Below, piece by piece: positions 48,449 to 59,537 of a stretch of DNA of 64,000 nucleotides. Positions within the stretch are counted from its first letter, which is position 1, and each line of letters starts with the position of its first letter. The stretch comes from Kribbella jejuensis (GTDB taxonomy: Bacteria; Actinomycetota; Actinomycetes; Propionibacteriales; Kribbellaceae), in contig NZ_VFMM01000001.1 of the NCBI RefSeq assembly GCF_006715085.1, positions 744,001-808,000 of the forward strand, read 5' to 3'. The position numbers and the translations under genes are program-made. Under the pieces are notes generated by a model that saw only the letters and a list, made by a program, of their open reading frames with translations, made no database searches and was not told the DNA's origin.

Positions 48449-49327
48449 CTACTTCTCCTCTCCGATGCGCATCCGGTCGAGGCCTTCACTGCCGTCCCAG
48501 ACGTCCGACCGGATGTGGGGGCCATAGTGCCCGACTGGTGAGTAACTTGAGAACCCCTCGGAGCTCTCTTTTTCACCACCTGCTTCTACCTCATCACCAG
48601 CCGCATCTTCCGGCGCCACGCTCGCAGGCTGCTCGACCGGCGGCATCCCGGCCTGCAGCAACGCGGCGGTCCGGTCGTTCGCGGCGGCCAGACCGGCCAG
48701 GTACTTGCGTCGCTCGGCGTCCTCGGCGTACCGCTTGGTCCGGTCCGCGAGCACCTTCGCCGGTACGCCGGCCGCCACCGCGTACGCCGGGATGTTGCCG
48801 CGGGCAACACTGTTGGCGCCGATCACCGCACCGCGGCCGATGTCGGTACCGCGGGTGACCGTGACCTTCGTGGCCAGCCAGCAGTCCGGACCGATCCGGA
48901 CCGGCGACTTCACCAGGCCCTGGTCCTTGATCGGCAGGCCGAGGTCCTCGGTCTTGTGGTCGAAGTCGCAGATGTAGGTCCAGTCCGCGATCAGCGTCGA
49001 CGCACCGATCTCGATGTCCAGGTAGCAGTTCACTGTGACGTCGCGGGCGAACACGACCTTGTCGCCGATCCGCAGCGTGCCCTCGTGCGCGCGCAGCCGG
49101 GTCTCGTCACCGAGATGCACCCAGCGGCCGAGCACGATCCGCCCGTGCCCGGGCCGCGCCACGATCTCCAGGTGCTTGCCGAGGAACACGAACCCCTCGG
49201 TGATCACCTGCGGATGCCGCAGCTTGAACCAGGCGAACCGCCAGTAGCGCTTCAGGTAGTACGGCGTCCACGCCCGATGGCGTACCACCCAGCGCAGATT
49301 CGCCACGGACAGCAACCGCATCGACAC
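48449..49327 (-). CDS. Left-handed beta-helix acyltransferase (Rv3034c-like)
   Basis: The 292-residue protein contains hexapeptide repeats (for example IGASTLIADWTYI and IGRGAVIGANSVARGNIP) that build a left-handed beta-helix, used by CoA-dependent acetyltransferases; GVPAKVL closes it. An extra acidic tail of about 50 residues follows. A homologue lies in the same neighbourhood of M. tuberculosis (Rv3034c). The acceptor is unknown, but a sugar or lipid is likely. Start is GTG at 49327 or ATG at 49321. Confidence 0.85.
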   Translation of the reverse strand: MSMRLLSVANLRWVVRHRAWTPYYLKRYWRFAWFKLRHPQVITEGFVFLGKHLEIVARPGHGRIVLGRWVHLGDETRLRAHEGTLRIGDKVVFARDVTVNCYLDIEIGASTLIADWTYICDFDHKTEDLGLPIKDQGLVKSPVRIGPDCWLATKVTVTRGTDIGRGAVIGANSVARGNIPAYAVAAGVPAKVLADRTKRYAEDAERRKYLAGLAAANDRTAALLQAGMPPVEQPASVAPEDAAGDEVEAGGEKESSEGFSSYSPVGHYGPHIRSDVWDGSEGLDRMRIGEEK

Positions 49328-49355
49328 ACCCTACTGCTTGTGCTACTGCTTGCCC

Positions 49356-50309
49356 CTACTGCTTGTTCGCGACCCCGGTGATCGAGACGTTGTAGTACAG
49401 CTCGTCCGGTACGACGGACGACAGCACCTTGTCGACCTTGGACAGCTGTAGCCACGACTTGTACGCGAACATCCTCCACCCGAACCCGAGCTTCTGCTCC
49501 GGTACGGCGGCCTCGAACGTACGGATCGGCCACCCGACCCACGCGGCGAGCAGCTCCTCGGTCACGGTCTTCACCTCGACGGCACCGGCCCGCTCCGCCG
49601 TCCGCGCCAGGGTGTCCGGGTCGAACGTGTGCAGGTCGACGACCGCCTCCAAGGCAGCCGCGCGGGACGACTCGTCGAGCTCCTCCTGCGGGCGCCGCCA
49701 GTGCGCGAGGGCCGGGAGCTTGGTGACGTTCGTGGTCGCCCACCAGGTGAAGCGGGACAGCCGCCGGGCCACGAAGTCGCCGTACCGCGTGGGCTCGCCG
49801 CAGATCACGAAGCGGCCGCCGGGCTTGAGCACGCGGAGCATCTCGCGGAACGCCAGCTCGACGTCCGGGATGTGGTGGATGACCGCGTGCCCGATGACCA
49901 GGTCGAACGTGTTGTCGTCGTACGGCAGCTTCTCCGCGTCCGCGACCCGGCCCTCGATCGCGAAGCCGAGGGTCTTCGCGTTCTTCTTCGCGGCCTCGAC
50001 CATGCCCGGGGACAGGTCGGTGACGTGCGCCTCGTCGAGGACGCCGGCCAGCTTGAGGTTCAGCGTGAAGAAGCCGGTACCGGCGCCGATCTCGAGGGTC
50101 TTGCCGTACGGCCAGCCGCCGGTGCCGGCCACCGCGGTGAAGCGGTCCCGGGCGTAGTCGACGCAGCGTTCGTCGTACGAGATAGACCACTTCTCGTCGT
50201 ACGTCGAAGCTTCCCAGTCGTGGTAGAGGACCTGGGCCAGCTTGTTGTCGTTCCAGGCGGCCTCGACCTCTTCGGCGGAGGCGGCGGGCTTCTCAGCGGA
50301 GGTGGTCAT
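49356..50309 (-). CDS. SAM methyltransferase (Rv3038c-like)
   Basis: The 317-residue protein has motif I TLEIGAGTGFFTLNL, the following acidic strand HVTDLSPGM, and FDLVIGHAVIHHIPDVELAF as motif II. It ends with an extended C-terminal region typical of its actinobacterial group. It lies directly after the enoyl-CoA hydratase gene, abutting it with no spacer, as in mycobacteria (Rv3038c-Rv3039c). Function is unknown; a link to lipid metabolism is inferred from its neighbours. Confidence 0.85.
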   Translation of the reverse strand: MTTSAEKPAASAEEVEAAWNDNKLAQVLYHDWEASTYDEKWSISYDERCVDYARDRFTAVAGTGGWPYGKTLEIGAGTGFFTLNLKLAGVLDEAHVTDLSPGMVEAAKKNAKTLGFAIEGRVADAEKLPYDDNTFDLVIGHAVIHHIPDVELAFREMLRVLKPGGRFVICGEPTRYGDFVARRLSRFTWWATTNVTKLPALAHWRRPQEELDESSRAAALEAVVDLHTFDPDTLARTAERAGAVEVKTVTEELLAAWVGWPIRTFEAAVPEQKLGFGWRMFAYKSWLQLSKVDKVLSSVVPDELYYNVSITGVANKQ

Positions 50310-51089
50310 TCACTTTCCCTTGAACTCGGCCTTACCCGGGCCGTTCTCGACGAAGGACTTCATCCCGATCGTGCGGTCCTCGGTGGCGAACAGCGCGGCG
50401 AACTGCTGCCGCTCGATCTCCAGTCCGGTGCCCAGCTCGACGCCGAGGCCGGAGTCGATCGACTCCTTCGCGGCGCGGAGGGCCATCGCGGCGCCGGCGC
50501 TGAACTGCGCGGCCCAGGCGACCGCGGCGTCGTACACCTCGGCGGCCGGGACGACCTGGTCGACGAGGCCGATCCGGAGCGACTCGGCGGCGTCGACGAA
50601 GCGGCCGGTGTAGATGATGTCCTTGGCCTTCGACGGGCCGACCAGGCGGGACAGCCGCTGGGTACCGCCGGCGCCCGGGATGATGCCGAGCAGGATCTCC
50701 GGCTGGCCGAGCTTGGCGTCCTCGGCGGCTATCCGGTAGTCGGCGCAGAGCGCGAGTTCACAGCCGCCGCCGAGCGCGTAGCCGGTGATCGCGGCGACGG
50801 TCGGCTTCGGGATCGCGGCGACCGCGGACAGGGAGGACTGCAGCGGGCCGGAGCGCTTGGCCATGTCGGCGTACGACATGTCAGCCATTTCCTTGATGTC
50901 CGCACCGGCGGCGAAGACGCGTTCGCCGCCGTAGATCACCACCGCGCGGACGTCGTCGTCGGCGGTCGCCTGGAGCGCGGCGGCGCGGATCTCCTCCTGC
51001 ACCTGCACATTCAGCGCGTTCATCTTCGGCCGATCCAGCCGGATCGTCCCCACACCTTCACTCACGGTGAGATTCACGAACTCGCCCAT
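50310..51089 (-). CDS. Enoyl-CoA hydratase (EchA17-like)
   Basis: The 259-residue crotonase-fold protein has the oxyanion-hole segments FAAGADIKEM and ITGYALGGGCELAL, and the catalytic Glu in QPEILLGIIPGAGGTQRL (both Glu positions of active hydratases are present). It hydrates trans-2-enoyl-CoA in beta-oxidation. ATG at 51089 is preferred over a longer frame. Electrons from the same pathway would go to EtfAB encoded nearby. Confidence 0.93.
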   Translation of the reverse strand: MGEFVNLTVSEGVGTIRLDRPKMNALNVQVQEEIRAAALQATADDDVRAVVIYGGERVFAAGADIKEMADMSYADMAKRSGPLQSSLSAVAAIPKPTVAAITGYALGGGCELALCADYRIAAEDAKLGQPEILLGIIPGAGGTQRLSRLVGPSKAKDIIYTGRFVDAAESLRIGLVDQVVPAAEVYDAAVAWAAQFSAGAAMALRAAKESIDSGLGVELGTGLEIERQQFAALFATEDRTIGMKSFVENGPGKAEFKGK

Positions 51090-51188
51090 GCCTGAAGCTC
51101 CTTCGCTCTGGCCTACCCACGGGTCACAACTCCGGGAACGGTACCGGATGCGGACGTCCGGCACTCACCAAGCCCCGTGGCAACAAGC

Positions 51189-51225
51189 CGGACGGCCGCC
51201 GGTGAGCGTGCGCGGCGGCCGTCCG
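51189..51225 (-). terminator. Terminator after the Gfo/Idh operon
   Basis: CGGACGGCCGCCG and CGGCGGCCGTCCG form a perfect 13-bp stem with an 11-base loop, 17 bases past the stop of the second dehydrogenase. Confidence 0.85.
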
Positions 51226-51241
51226 GAGGGGTTGGTGAGTG

Positions 51242-52285
51242 TTAGACGTCCACCGCTTGGCCTGACACGGCGGAGCGGCGGGCGGCGTCGACTATTTTCA
51301 GGGTGCGGAGGCCTACGGCGCCATCGGGTTGGGGGGTTACTGCCGGCGGCTTGCCGGGGGTGGCGGGGCCGCTGGTGCGGACGGCGTCGAGGAAGGTGTC
51401 GAGCATGGCCTCGTCGAGGTTGCCGCCGATCGCGAGGTAGACCTCACCGTTCTGGTCGGTGCCGCCGATGTGCGGCAGGAACGGTTCGATCTCGACCGAG
51501 CCGTTGGTGCCGGTGACCTGCAGCGAGACGCCACCCCAGGTCGGCCCGTTGTCGGGCACGCTCCACGAGCAGTCGATCGTTGCCATCAGCCCGTTGTCGT
51601 AGTTGATCGTGACCAGTCCCCCGGTCTCCACCTCGACGTTCTTGTCCTGGTGCAGGATCCGGTTCGCGGCGGCGTACACGCGGGTCGCGGTCGCCCCGCC
51701 GGTCAGCCCGTCGATCAGGTCGGCGCAGTGCACGGTGTGGTCGACGAGCGCTCCCCCACCGGCCAGTTCCGCGTCGGTGAACCACTGCCGGGCGTCGTAC
51801 GGGATCTTCCCGTTGTTCGTTCCGAGTACGGCGAACACGTCGCCGAGCCGGCCCGCCTCGACGTTCGCGCGCAGCTGCAGGTACTCCGGCGCGAACCGGA
51901 CCGGGTACGCGATCATCAGGATCGTCCCCGCCGCCTCGCACGCGGCGAGCATCGCCTCACCGTCGGCAACCTCGGTGGCCAGCGGCTTCTCGCACAACAC
52001 GTGCGCACCGGCCGCAGCGGCCCGCTCCACGAGCTCCCGGTGCCCCGAGTTCTCCGAGGTCACCACCACCGCATCAGGTCCCCACGCGAACAGCTCGTCG
52101 TACGTGTCGACGTACGGAATGCCGAAAACCTTGGCAAGCTCGGCCCCGCGCGGACCGGCATCCGGCGCCGACGCGCCGTCGGGATCCGCGGACAACACCT
52201 CGACATCAGGCATCGCCCCGAGCAACTGCGCGTACGACCCTGCATGCACATGGGCAAACGACGCGATCGCAACCTTCAAGCTCAT
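51242..52285 (-). CDS. Gfo/Idh/MocA-family oxidoreductase (second of pair)
   Basis: The 347-residue protein has an N-terminal Rossmann fold and the family motif CEKPLATEV (Lys of the catalytic EKP) plus VDHTVHCADLIDGLTGG, whose His is a likely catalytic residue. Such enzymes oxidise or reduce sugars and inositols with NAD(P). The start overlaps the stop of the upstream paralogue by four bases. Confidence 0.9.
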   Translation of the reverse strand: MSLKVAIASFAHVHAGSYAQLLGAMPDVEVLSADPDGASAPDAGPRGAELAKVFGIPYVDTYDELFAWGPDAVVVTSENSGHRELVERAAAAGAHVLCEKPLATEVADGEAMLAACEAAGTILMIAYPVRFAPEYLQLRANVEAGRLGDVFAVLGTNNGKIPYDARQWFTDAELAGGGALVDHTVHCADLIDGLTGGATATRVYAAANRILHQDKNVEVETGGLVTINYDNGLMATIDCSWSVPDNGPTWGGVSLQVTGTNGSVEIEPFLPHIGGTDQNGEVYLAIGGNLDEAMLDTFLDAVRTSGPATPGKPPAVTPQPDGAVGLRTLKIVDAARRSAVSGQAVDV

Positions 52286-53307
52286 GCCACTGCTCCCGTC
52301 GAGACGAAGGTCTTCATGTCGATCGGCTGACCCGACTCCATCGACGCGCGCGCCGCCTCGGCCAGATACACCGCGGCCGCACCGTCGGTCGCGACCACCC
52401 GCGGCTCGGGCCCACCACGCAGCCCGATCGCCAGCTCCCGCAACTGCGTGAGATAGGGGCTCTCCCCCAACGACGACGGGATCAGCAGGTCACCGCCCCC
52501 GCTGTCCTGCAGCTCTTCCTTGTACCCGGTGTCCGCATCGGAGGCGAACTTCAGCACGCCGCTCGACCCGGCGATCTTGAACCCGGTCTGGAACGTCGTA
52601 CCGGTCGCACCCCAGGTCGCCCGGCAGTGGCTGATCGCGCCGCTCTCGTGCGTCAGCGTCACGTGCGCCGCGACGTTCACGGGGCTGATGCCGTCCACGG
52701 TCGGCGGGTTCTGCGCCGCGTACACCGTGGTGACCTCGCCGCACAGCCAGCGTGCCTGGTCGAGGTCGTGCACCATCAGGTCCATGATCACGCCGCCCGA
52801 GCGGGCCACGTCGCGGTACCAGCCCGCGCCGGCCGGCGAGGACGCCTGCCGGTAGAACCGCGCGACCGCGACCTCACCGATCCGCCCGGCCTGGATTGCG
52901 TCGTACGCCGCCTTGTACGCCGGGAAGTACCGGACGACATGCGCCGGGTACAACCGGACGCCGGCCGCCGTCGCCGCGTCGATCACCTCGTGCGAATCGG
53001 CCGCGGTCAGCGTCAGCGGCTTCTCGCAGATCACGTTCTTGCCGGCCCCGATCGCGGCCAGCGTGATCTCCTTGTGGGTCGCCGACGGCGTGACGATGTC
53101 GACGAACTCGACCCCCTGCTCCGGAGCCAGGATCGCGTCCAGCGACGGGACGACCTCCAGGCCGTACTCCTCCGCCAGTGCCTCCGCGCCTTCCAGTGAG
53201 TAGACCAGGACGCGAGCGCCGACGGCCTTCCAGGACGCGGCGTGGACGTGCGAGATGTTGCCCGCGCCGATCAGACCTACGGTCAGACCGGCCAACTCTT
53301 CCGACAT
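52282..53307 (-). CDS. Gfo/Idh/MocA-family oxidoreductase (first of pair)
   Basis: The 341-residue protein begins with GLIGAGNISHVHAASW for NAD(P) binding, has CEKPLTLT and GVIMDLMVHDLDQARWL with the active-site His/Asp. It heads a two-gene operon with another family member; paired oxidoreductases of this type often act in sequence on a sugar or inositol. It is divergent from glgX. The substrate is unknown. Confidence 0.9.
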   Translation of the reverse strand: MSEELAGLTVGLIGAGNISHVHAASWKAVGARVLVYSLEGAEALAEEYGLEVVPSLDAILAPEQGVEFVDIVTPSATHKEITLAAIGAGKNVICEKPLTLTAADSHEVIDAATAAGVRLYPAHVVRYFPAYKAAYDAIQAGRIGEVAVARFYRQASSPAGAGWYRDVARSGGVIMDLMVHDLDQARWLCGEVTTVYAAQNPPTVDGISPVNVAAHVTLTHESGAISHCRATWGATGTTFQTGFKIAGSSGVLKFASDADTGYKEELQDSGGGDLLIPSSLGESPYLTQLRELAIGLRGGPEPRVVATDGAAAVYLAEAARASMESGQPIDMKTFVSTGAVA

Positions 53308-53439
53308 GTGAGTCCCCTGAAGTGGGTAAATTAGTAACGGTCCTTGCGTATCACTGCGCACAGGCGTTCGCAACCACCGTCTCACGAACACAACCACCTC
53401 ACTATCGTGAACTGGCGCCGACTTGTGCAGAATGTGCCG

Positions 53440-55536
<2,097 letters not shown>

Positions 55537-55609
55537 GCCATCGGAGGGGTTGTTAACCTTCCGCCTGTACATTCTTCGGTCACCTGCCGTTCATGTTCTG
55601 GGGGGATCG

Positions 55610-56350
55610 ATGACACCGATCGGAGCGCTGCATCGCGCGATCATGCGCTGGGGCGAGGCCGAGCGGACCAGCTCGCGGCTCGCCCTGCAGCGGTGGGTGG
55701 ACGGCGTGGCCTACGTCGACGTACAGGCGCGGACGTACGCGGACTACTGGACCCAGCAGAACGCGGCTGCACTCTCGGGCAGCGGGCCGTTGTGGGTTGT
55801 GCTGGGTGACTCGACTGCACAAGGCCTGGGTGCTTCCTCTCCACTGCATGGGTACGTCGGACAGGTGCTGAATGCCCTACGCCGTCAGGGAACGCCGTGG
55901 CGCGTGCTGAACCTCTCGCGGTCCGGTGCGCAAACCAGGCACGTGCTGGAAGACCAGCTGCCGTTGCTGGACGGTCTGACGCCGGCACTCGTCACCTGTG
56001 GCATCGGCAACAACGACATCCTCGCAACGCCTCCCCGACGATTCCGGGACCGCCTACGTCAGGTCATAGACAGCCTCCCCACGTCGTCAGTGGTCATGGA
56101 CCTGACCGTGCCCGACCGGCTCTGGCGGATCGGTGGCGCAGTGAGCCCGTACGTCTCCGGTATCAACCAACTGATCTCCACCACAGCCACGTCGCGCGGC
56201 CTGCCGGTCGCACAGGTCTCGCGGTACGCACGGCCACCGTGGCGCGGCATGCTCGCTCCCGACGCGTTCCACCCCAACAACCTCGGCTACCGCCGCCACG
56301 CCGACGCCCTCCTCGCCGCCCTGCCGACCGGCGTACTCCAGCCTCAATAA
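55610..56350 (+). CDS. SGNH/GDSL-type hydrolase
   Basis: The 246-residue protein has block I VLGDSTAQGLGA (Ser68 nucleophile), GIGNND as block III, and DAFHPN as block V with the Asp-His of the triad. There is no signal peptide, so it is cytosolic. ATG at 55610 follows GGGGGA. It is probably an esterase acting on a small lipid or sugar ester. It stands alone between glgX and marR. Confidence 0.88.
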   Translation: MTPIGALHRAIMRWGEAERTSSRLALQRWVDGVAYVDVQARTYADYWTQQNAAALSGSGPLWVVLGDSTAQGLGASSPLHGYVGQVLNALRRQGTPWRVLNLSRSGAQTRHVLEDQLPLLDGLTPALVTCGIGNNDILATPPRRFRDRLRQVIDSLPTSSVVMDLTVPDRLWRIGGAVSPYVSGINQLISTTATSRGLPVAQVSRYARPPWRGMLAPDAFHPNNLGYRRHADALLAALPTGVLQPQ

Positions 56351-56373
56351 AACCCCTGGGAAATTACTACGGA

Positions 56374-56390
56374 TCCGGATAATCTGGATT
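56374..56390 (+). promoter_or_regulatory. Imperfect palindrome before the second marR gene
   Basis: ATCCGGATAATCTGGAT is a near-palindrome ending one base before the GTG start of the marR gene. It could be the autoregulatory site; the match is imperfect. Confidence 0.4.
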
Positions 56391-56391
56391 C

Positions 56392-56805
56392 GTGGGAAAT
56401 GATGAGTTGTTGTTGGTGTTGTTGCAGCGGGCGACGCACGTGACGTTGCACGTGTTGGGCCGGGAACTCGCCGACCTGGGGTTGACGCCGTCCGAGGTGA
56501 ACGTGCTTGCGAACCTGGCGGACCGGGAGCCGCGGACCGTGTCCGAGCTCGGTGCCGCCGCGGGCGTGCGGCCTACGACGCTGACCGGCGTGCTCGATCG
56601 GCTTGCGGACAAGGGTCTGCTGGCCCGGGCACCACGACCAGGCGATCGGCGGGCGATCGAGATCGCGTTGACTCCCGACGGCGCCAAGAGCGCGAAGCGG
56701 GTTGCAAAGGCGTTCAAGGCCGTGGAGAGCGAGGCGGTCGCCGACCTGCCCGCATCGGCAGTCGAACAGGCCAGACAAGTACTCACAGCGCTGGCGGCGT
56801 CATGA
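56392..56805 (+). CDS. MarR-family transcriptional regulator
   Basis: The 137-residue protein has the winged-helix segment TVSELGAAAGVRPTTLTGVLDRLADKGLL and wing RPGDRRAIEIALT. The GTG at 56392 follows a possible operator. Its stop overlaps the next gene (ATGA), and an unknown protein, a MerR regulator and a transglutaminase-like protein follow on the same strand. Confidence 0.88.
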   Translation: MGNDELLLVLLQRATHVTLHVLGRELADLGLTPSEVNVLANLADREPRTVSELGAAAGVRPTTLTGVLDRLADKGLLARAPRPGDRRAIEIALTPDGAKSAKRVAKAFKAVESEAVADLPASAVEQARQVLTALAAS

Positions 56806-57212
56806 GTACCTTCGACGAGCTGATGGGTGAGGTGATGTCGGGCGCGGAGCGCTTCGGGCATCGAGAGCACGTGCAGCTGACCTGGCTCGCCGTTCGGCGT
56901 TGCGGGACAGCCGGTGCCATGGAGCTGATCAGCGACGGCATCCGGCGGACGGCGCGGTACGCGGGAGTACCGCAGAAGTACAACGCGACCGTGAGCCGGG
57001 CCTGGGTCGAGCTGACGGCGTACCACATGAGCGAGGCGCCGGCCGAGAGCTTCCCGGAACTCCTCCGGCGGAACCCGGGCCTGCTCGACAAGCGCCTGCT
57101 GACCCGCTTCTACAGCTCGCGGACACTGGCGTCTTCACAAGCACGTACCGGATGGGTCGAGCCGGACGTGAAACCCTTCCCCTTTACTCTGCCCCAAGGG
57201 CAGGGGGTGTGA
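56802..57212 (+). CDS. Conserved hypothetical protein coupled to marR
   Basis: The 136-residue protein has the pattern FGHREHVQLTWLAVRR...GI.RTARYAGVPQKYNATVSRAWVELTAYH. I recognise this as a recurring family with a HR-x-H motif and YN-T-SRAW core, but no known function. It is translationally coupled to marR and is a candidate effector or target protein. The next gene begins eight bases after its stop. Confidence 0.75.
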   Translation: MSTFDELMGEVMSGAERFGHREHVQLTWLAVRRCGTAGAMELISDGIRRTARYAGVPQKYNATVSRAWVELTAYHMSEAPAESFPELLRRNPGLLDKRLLTRFYSSRTLASSQARTGWVEPDVKPFPFTLPQGQGV

Positions 57213-57219
57213 TGGGCGC

Positions 57220-58035
57220 GTGTTGACGATCAGTGAGTTCGGGCGTCGGGCCGGCCTTTCGTTGAAGGCGTTGCGGCTGTACGACGTGTCCGGGCTGCTG
57301 GCTCCGGCGCAGGTGGACCCTGCCAACGGGTACCGGTGGTACGACGAGGAGCAACTGGAACGGGCGCGGCGGATCAGCGTACTGCGGCAGCTGGACATGC
57401 CGCTGACGACGATCTCCGAAGTACTCGGCGGGACCGACGAGGAGGGGTTGATCCGGCTCGACCGCTGGTGGGCCGCCGAGGAGGCGACCACCGCGGCGCG
57501 GCGGGCGACCTGGCAGTACCTCCGCGATCGGCTGTCCCGGTCGGGTACACCCGGCCTCGCGCCACGTCCGGTGCGGACCCGCGACGTACCGGCGACCAAG
57601 ATCGCATCGATCCGGGCGGACACCGATCAGCAGTTGCTGGTCGGGGTGATCGTGACGTGCACCGACGAGATCATGACGTACCTGCGCGCCGCCGGTGCGA
57701 CCGCGACCGTCGGGTCGTGGGTGATCTACCACGGCGCGGTCACGCCCGAGGCCGAGGCGACCGTCGAGGTGTGCGTCCCGTTCGACGGGCTCGTCGATCC
57801 GTCCGGGCGGATCGGCATCCGGGTCGAACCGGCACACCGCGAGGCGTACTGCACGATCACGATGGACGAATGCGCCTATCCGCGGATCATGCTCGCCTAC
57901 GACCTCGTCTTCGATCACGTGCGCGCGTCCGGCGTACCCGAAGCCGGCCCGCCGCGCGAGGTGTACCGCCCGAACTGCCAGCTGCTCCCCCGCGACGAAC
58001 CGGCCGTCGACATCGCACAGCCCATACTCCGCTGA
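57220..58035 (+). CDS. MerR-family regulator with effector domain
   Basis: The 271-residue protein has an N-terminal MerR helix-turn-helix (TISEFGRRAGLSLKALRLYDVSGLL) and linker helix (RRISVLRQLDMPLTTI). The C-terminal half resembles a GyrI-like ligand-binding domain. GTG at 57220 is the start. It is 13 bases before the transglutaminase-like gene, which it probably controls. Confidence 0.88.
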   Translation: MLTISEFGRRAGLSLKALRLYDVSGLLAPAQVDPANGYRWYDEEQLERARRISVLRQLDMPLTTISEVLGGTDEEGLIRLDRWWAAEEATTAARRATWQYLRDRLSRSGTPGLAPRPVRTRDVPATKIASIRADTDQQLLVGVIVTCTDEIMTYLRAAGATATVGSWVIYHGAVTPEAEATVEVCVPFDGLVDPSGRIGIRVEPAHREAYCTITMDECAYPRIMLAYDLVFDHVRASGVPEAGPPREVYRPNCQLLPRDEPAVDIAQPILR

Positions 58036-58048
58036 AAGGACACCCCTG

Positions 58049-58927
58049 ATGGACTACGCGATCCAGACCCCGTGGAGCGACCCCGGTCCGTACGCCGAGC
58101 TGTTCCACGCGCTCCCCGACGGCATCAACGGCATACCCGGCATCGCCGCGGTGGTACGCAACCTGCTGATCCACTACCGCGGCGGCGGCATCGAGTTCAC
58201 CGGCGAACGCCTCGCCGAGATCGACAACCGGTGGGTGGCGGCGATCCTCGCGACCGACCAGAAGCGCAACGGTACGGCGCTCGCCGTCCCGCGGGAGCCG
58301 TTCGACCGGGTGGTCGGCTGCTGCCGGGACTACACGTTGCTGTTCGTCTCGGCCCTGCGCCACAAGGGCATCCCGGCACGTAGCCGAGTCGGGTTCGCGG
58401 ACTACTTCGCCGAGGGTTTCAACCACGATCACGTCGTCGCGGAGTACTGGAACGGCGAGCGGTGGGTGATGATCGACGCGCAGATGGAGCCCGGCTCGGC
58501 ACCCTTCGACGTCGCGGACATGCCGGCCGGGCCGCTCCGGTCCGCGGCCGAGGTGTGGCTCGGGTACCGCTCAGGTGAACTCGACGGCGATCGGTACGGC
58601 GCGAACCCGGAGCCACTCGGCGACCTGAAGCTGTACGGCGGCTGGTTCATCCGGAACTACGTGCACTACCAGCTCGCCCACCTGAACGGCGACGAGCTGC
58701 TGCTGTGGGACAACTGGGGCGCGATGTCGGACACACTCGACGGCGCCGACCTGGACCTGACCGACCGGATCGCCCAGCTGATGGTTGCCTCCGACAACGG
58801 AGACGAGACGGCAACCAAGGAGGTCGACGAGCTGTACCGGACGGACCCGGCGCTGACGTTCACCGGCCGGTCCTTCGTCACTTCTCCCGCAGGCGGCGCC
58901 TTCGCCTGGCAGGACCTCAACCGCTGA
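58049..58927 (+). CDS. Transglutaminase-like cysteine-fold protein
   Basis: The 292-residue protein has the papain-like triad of the transglutaminase-core family: Cys92 in GCCRDYTLLFVSALRHKGIPAR, His128 in HDHVVAEYW and Asp143 in WVMIDAQM. There is no signal peptide. It would act as a peptidase or amidase in the cytosol. Placement right after a MerR regulator suggests induction by a ligand. The stop lies 11 bases inside the end of a convergent tetR gene. Confidence 0.85.
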   Translation: MDYAIQTPWSDPGPYAELFHALPDGINGIPGIAAVVRNLLIHYRGGGIEFTGERLAEIDNRWVAAILATDQKRNGTALAVPREPFDRVVGCCRDYTLLFVSALRHKGIPARSRVGFADYFAEGFNHDHVVAEYWNGERWVMIDAQMEPGSAPFDVADMPAGPLRSAAEVWLGYRSGELDGDRYGANPEPLGDLKLYGGWFIRNYVHYQLAHLNGDELLLWDNWGAMSDTLDGADLDLTDRIAQLMVASDNGDETATKEVDELYRTDPALTFTGRSFVTSPAGGAFAWQDLNR

Positions 58928-59498
58928 ACCCGTGGCCGAGCCTCTCGAAGAGACGCTCGACCCGGGCACGGTGATCGTCGACGAGGTCAGCTGGTGCAGC
59001 TCCGGCCAGCTGGCGTCGTGCTGTCTCGGTGAGCACCGCGGTGTAGCCGGCGATGAAGAACGCGGCGAGCAGGTCGTCGTTCAGTTCCTCCGCGAGGGTC
59101 CGGCGTAGGTCGTCGGCGATCTCGCGGGCGCGGGCGATCAGCGCCGGGGACGCGGCGACCGTGGCGAAGAACGGTACCGATCCGTCTTTCAGCCCGGACA
59201 GCGCATGCCGTTCCTCGACGAGGTCGAGCGTCATCCGCCGCAGGGACACCAGTACGTCGCCGTGTGCCGCCGTACGCAGCAGCTCCACCGCGTCGTCGTA
59301 GCGATCGAGGAGCAGGTCTTCCTTGCGCGGAAAGTGCTTGAACACGGTCACACTCGACACACCCGCCGCGCGCGCGACCTCGGCCACCGTCACCTCGTCG
59401 AAGCCGCGCTGCAGGAACAGCTGGGTCGCGATCTGCGAGATCCTTGCGCGCGTCTGCGGGCCGCCGCGGGCCGCGGTTCTAGGCATCTGTGACCTCAC
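58917..59498 (-). CDS. TetR-family repressor
   Basis: The 189-193 residue protein has the N-terminal TetR DNA-binding segment ARISQIATQLFLQRGFDEVTVAEVARAAGVSSVTVFKHFPRKEDL. The start may be GTG at 59498 or ATG at 59486. It is divergent from an MFS efflux gene with 39 to 51 bases between them, holding palindromic sites, so it probably represses both. Its 3' end overlaps the transglutaminase-like gene. Confidence 0.9.
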   Translation of the reverse strand: MRSQMPRTAARGGPQTRARISQIATQLFLQRGFDEVTVAEVARAAGVSSVTVFKHFPRKEDLLLDRYDDAVELLRTAAHGDVLVSLRRMTLDLVEERHALSGLKDGSVPFFATVAASPALIARAREIADDLRRTLAEELNDDLLAAFFIAGYTAVLTETARRQLAGAAPADLVDDHRARVERLFERLGHGFSG

Positions 59499-59508
59499 TC
59501 TCTTGTGT

Positions 59509-59535
59509 CACTAAGCTTAGTCAGTTAACTTAGTG
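59509..59535. promoter_or_regulatory. TetR operator between tetR and MFS gene
   Basis: CACTAAG (59509-59515) and CTTAGTG (59529-59535) are inverted repeats with a 13-base spacer. Inside lie palindromes CTAAGCTTAG (59511-59520) and AGTTAACT (59523-59530). The block ends two bases before the MFS start. Confidence 0.7.
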
Positions 59536-59537
59536 GC

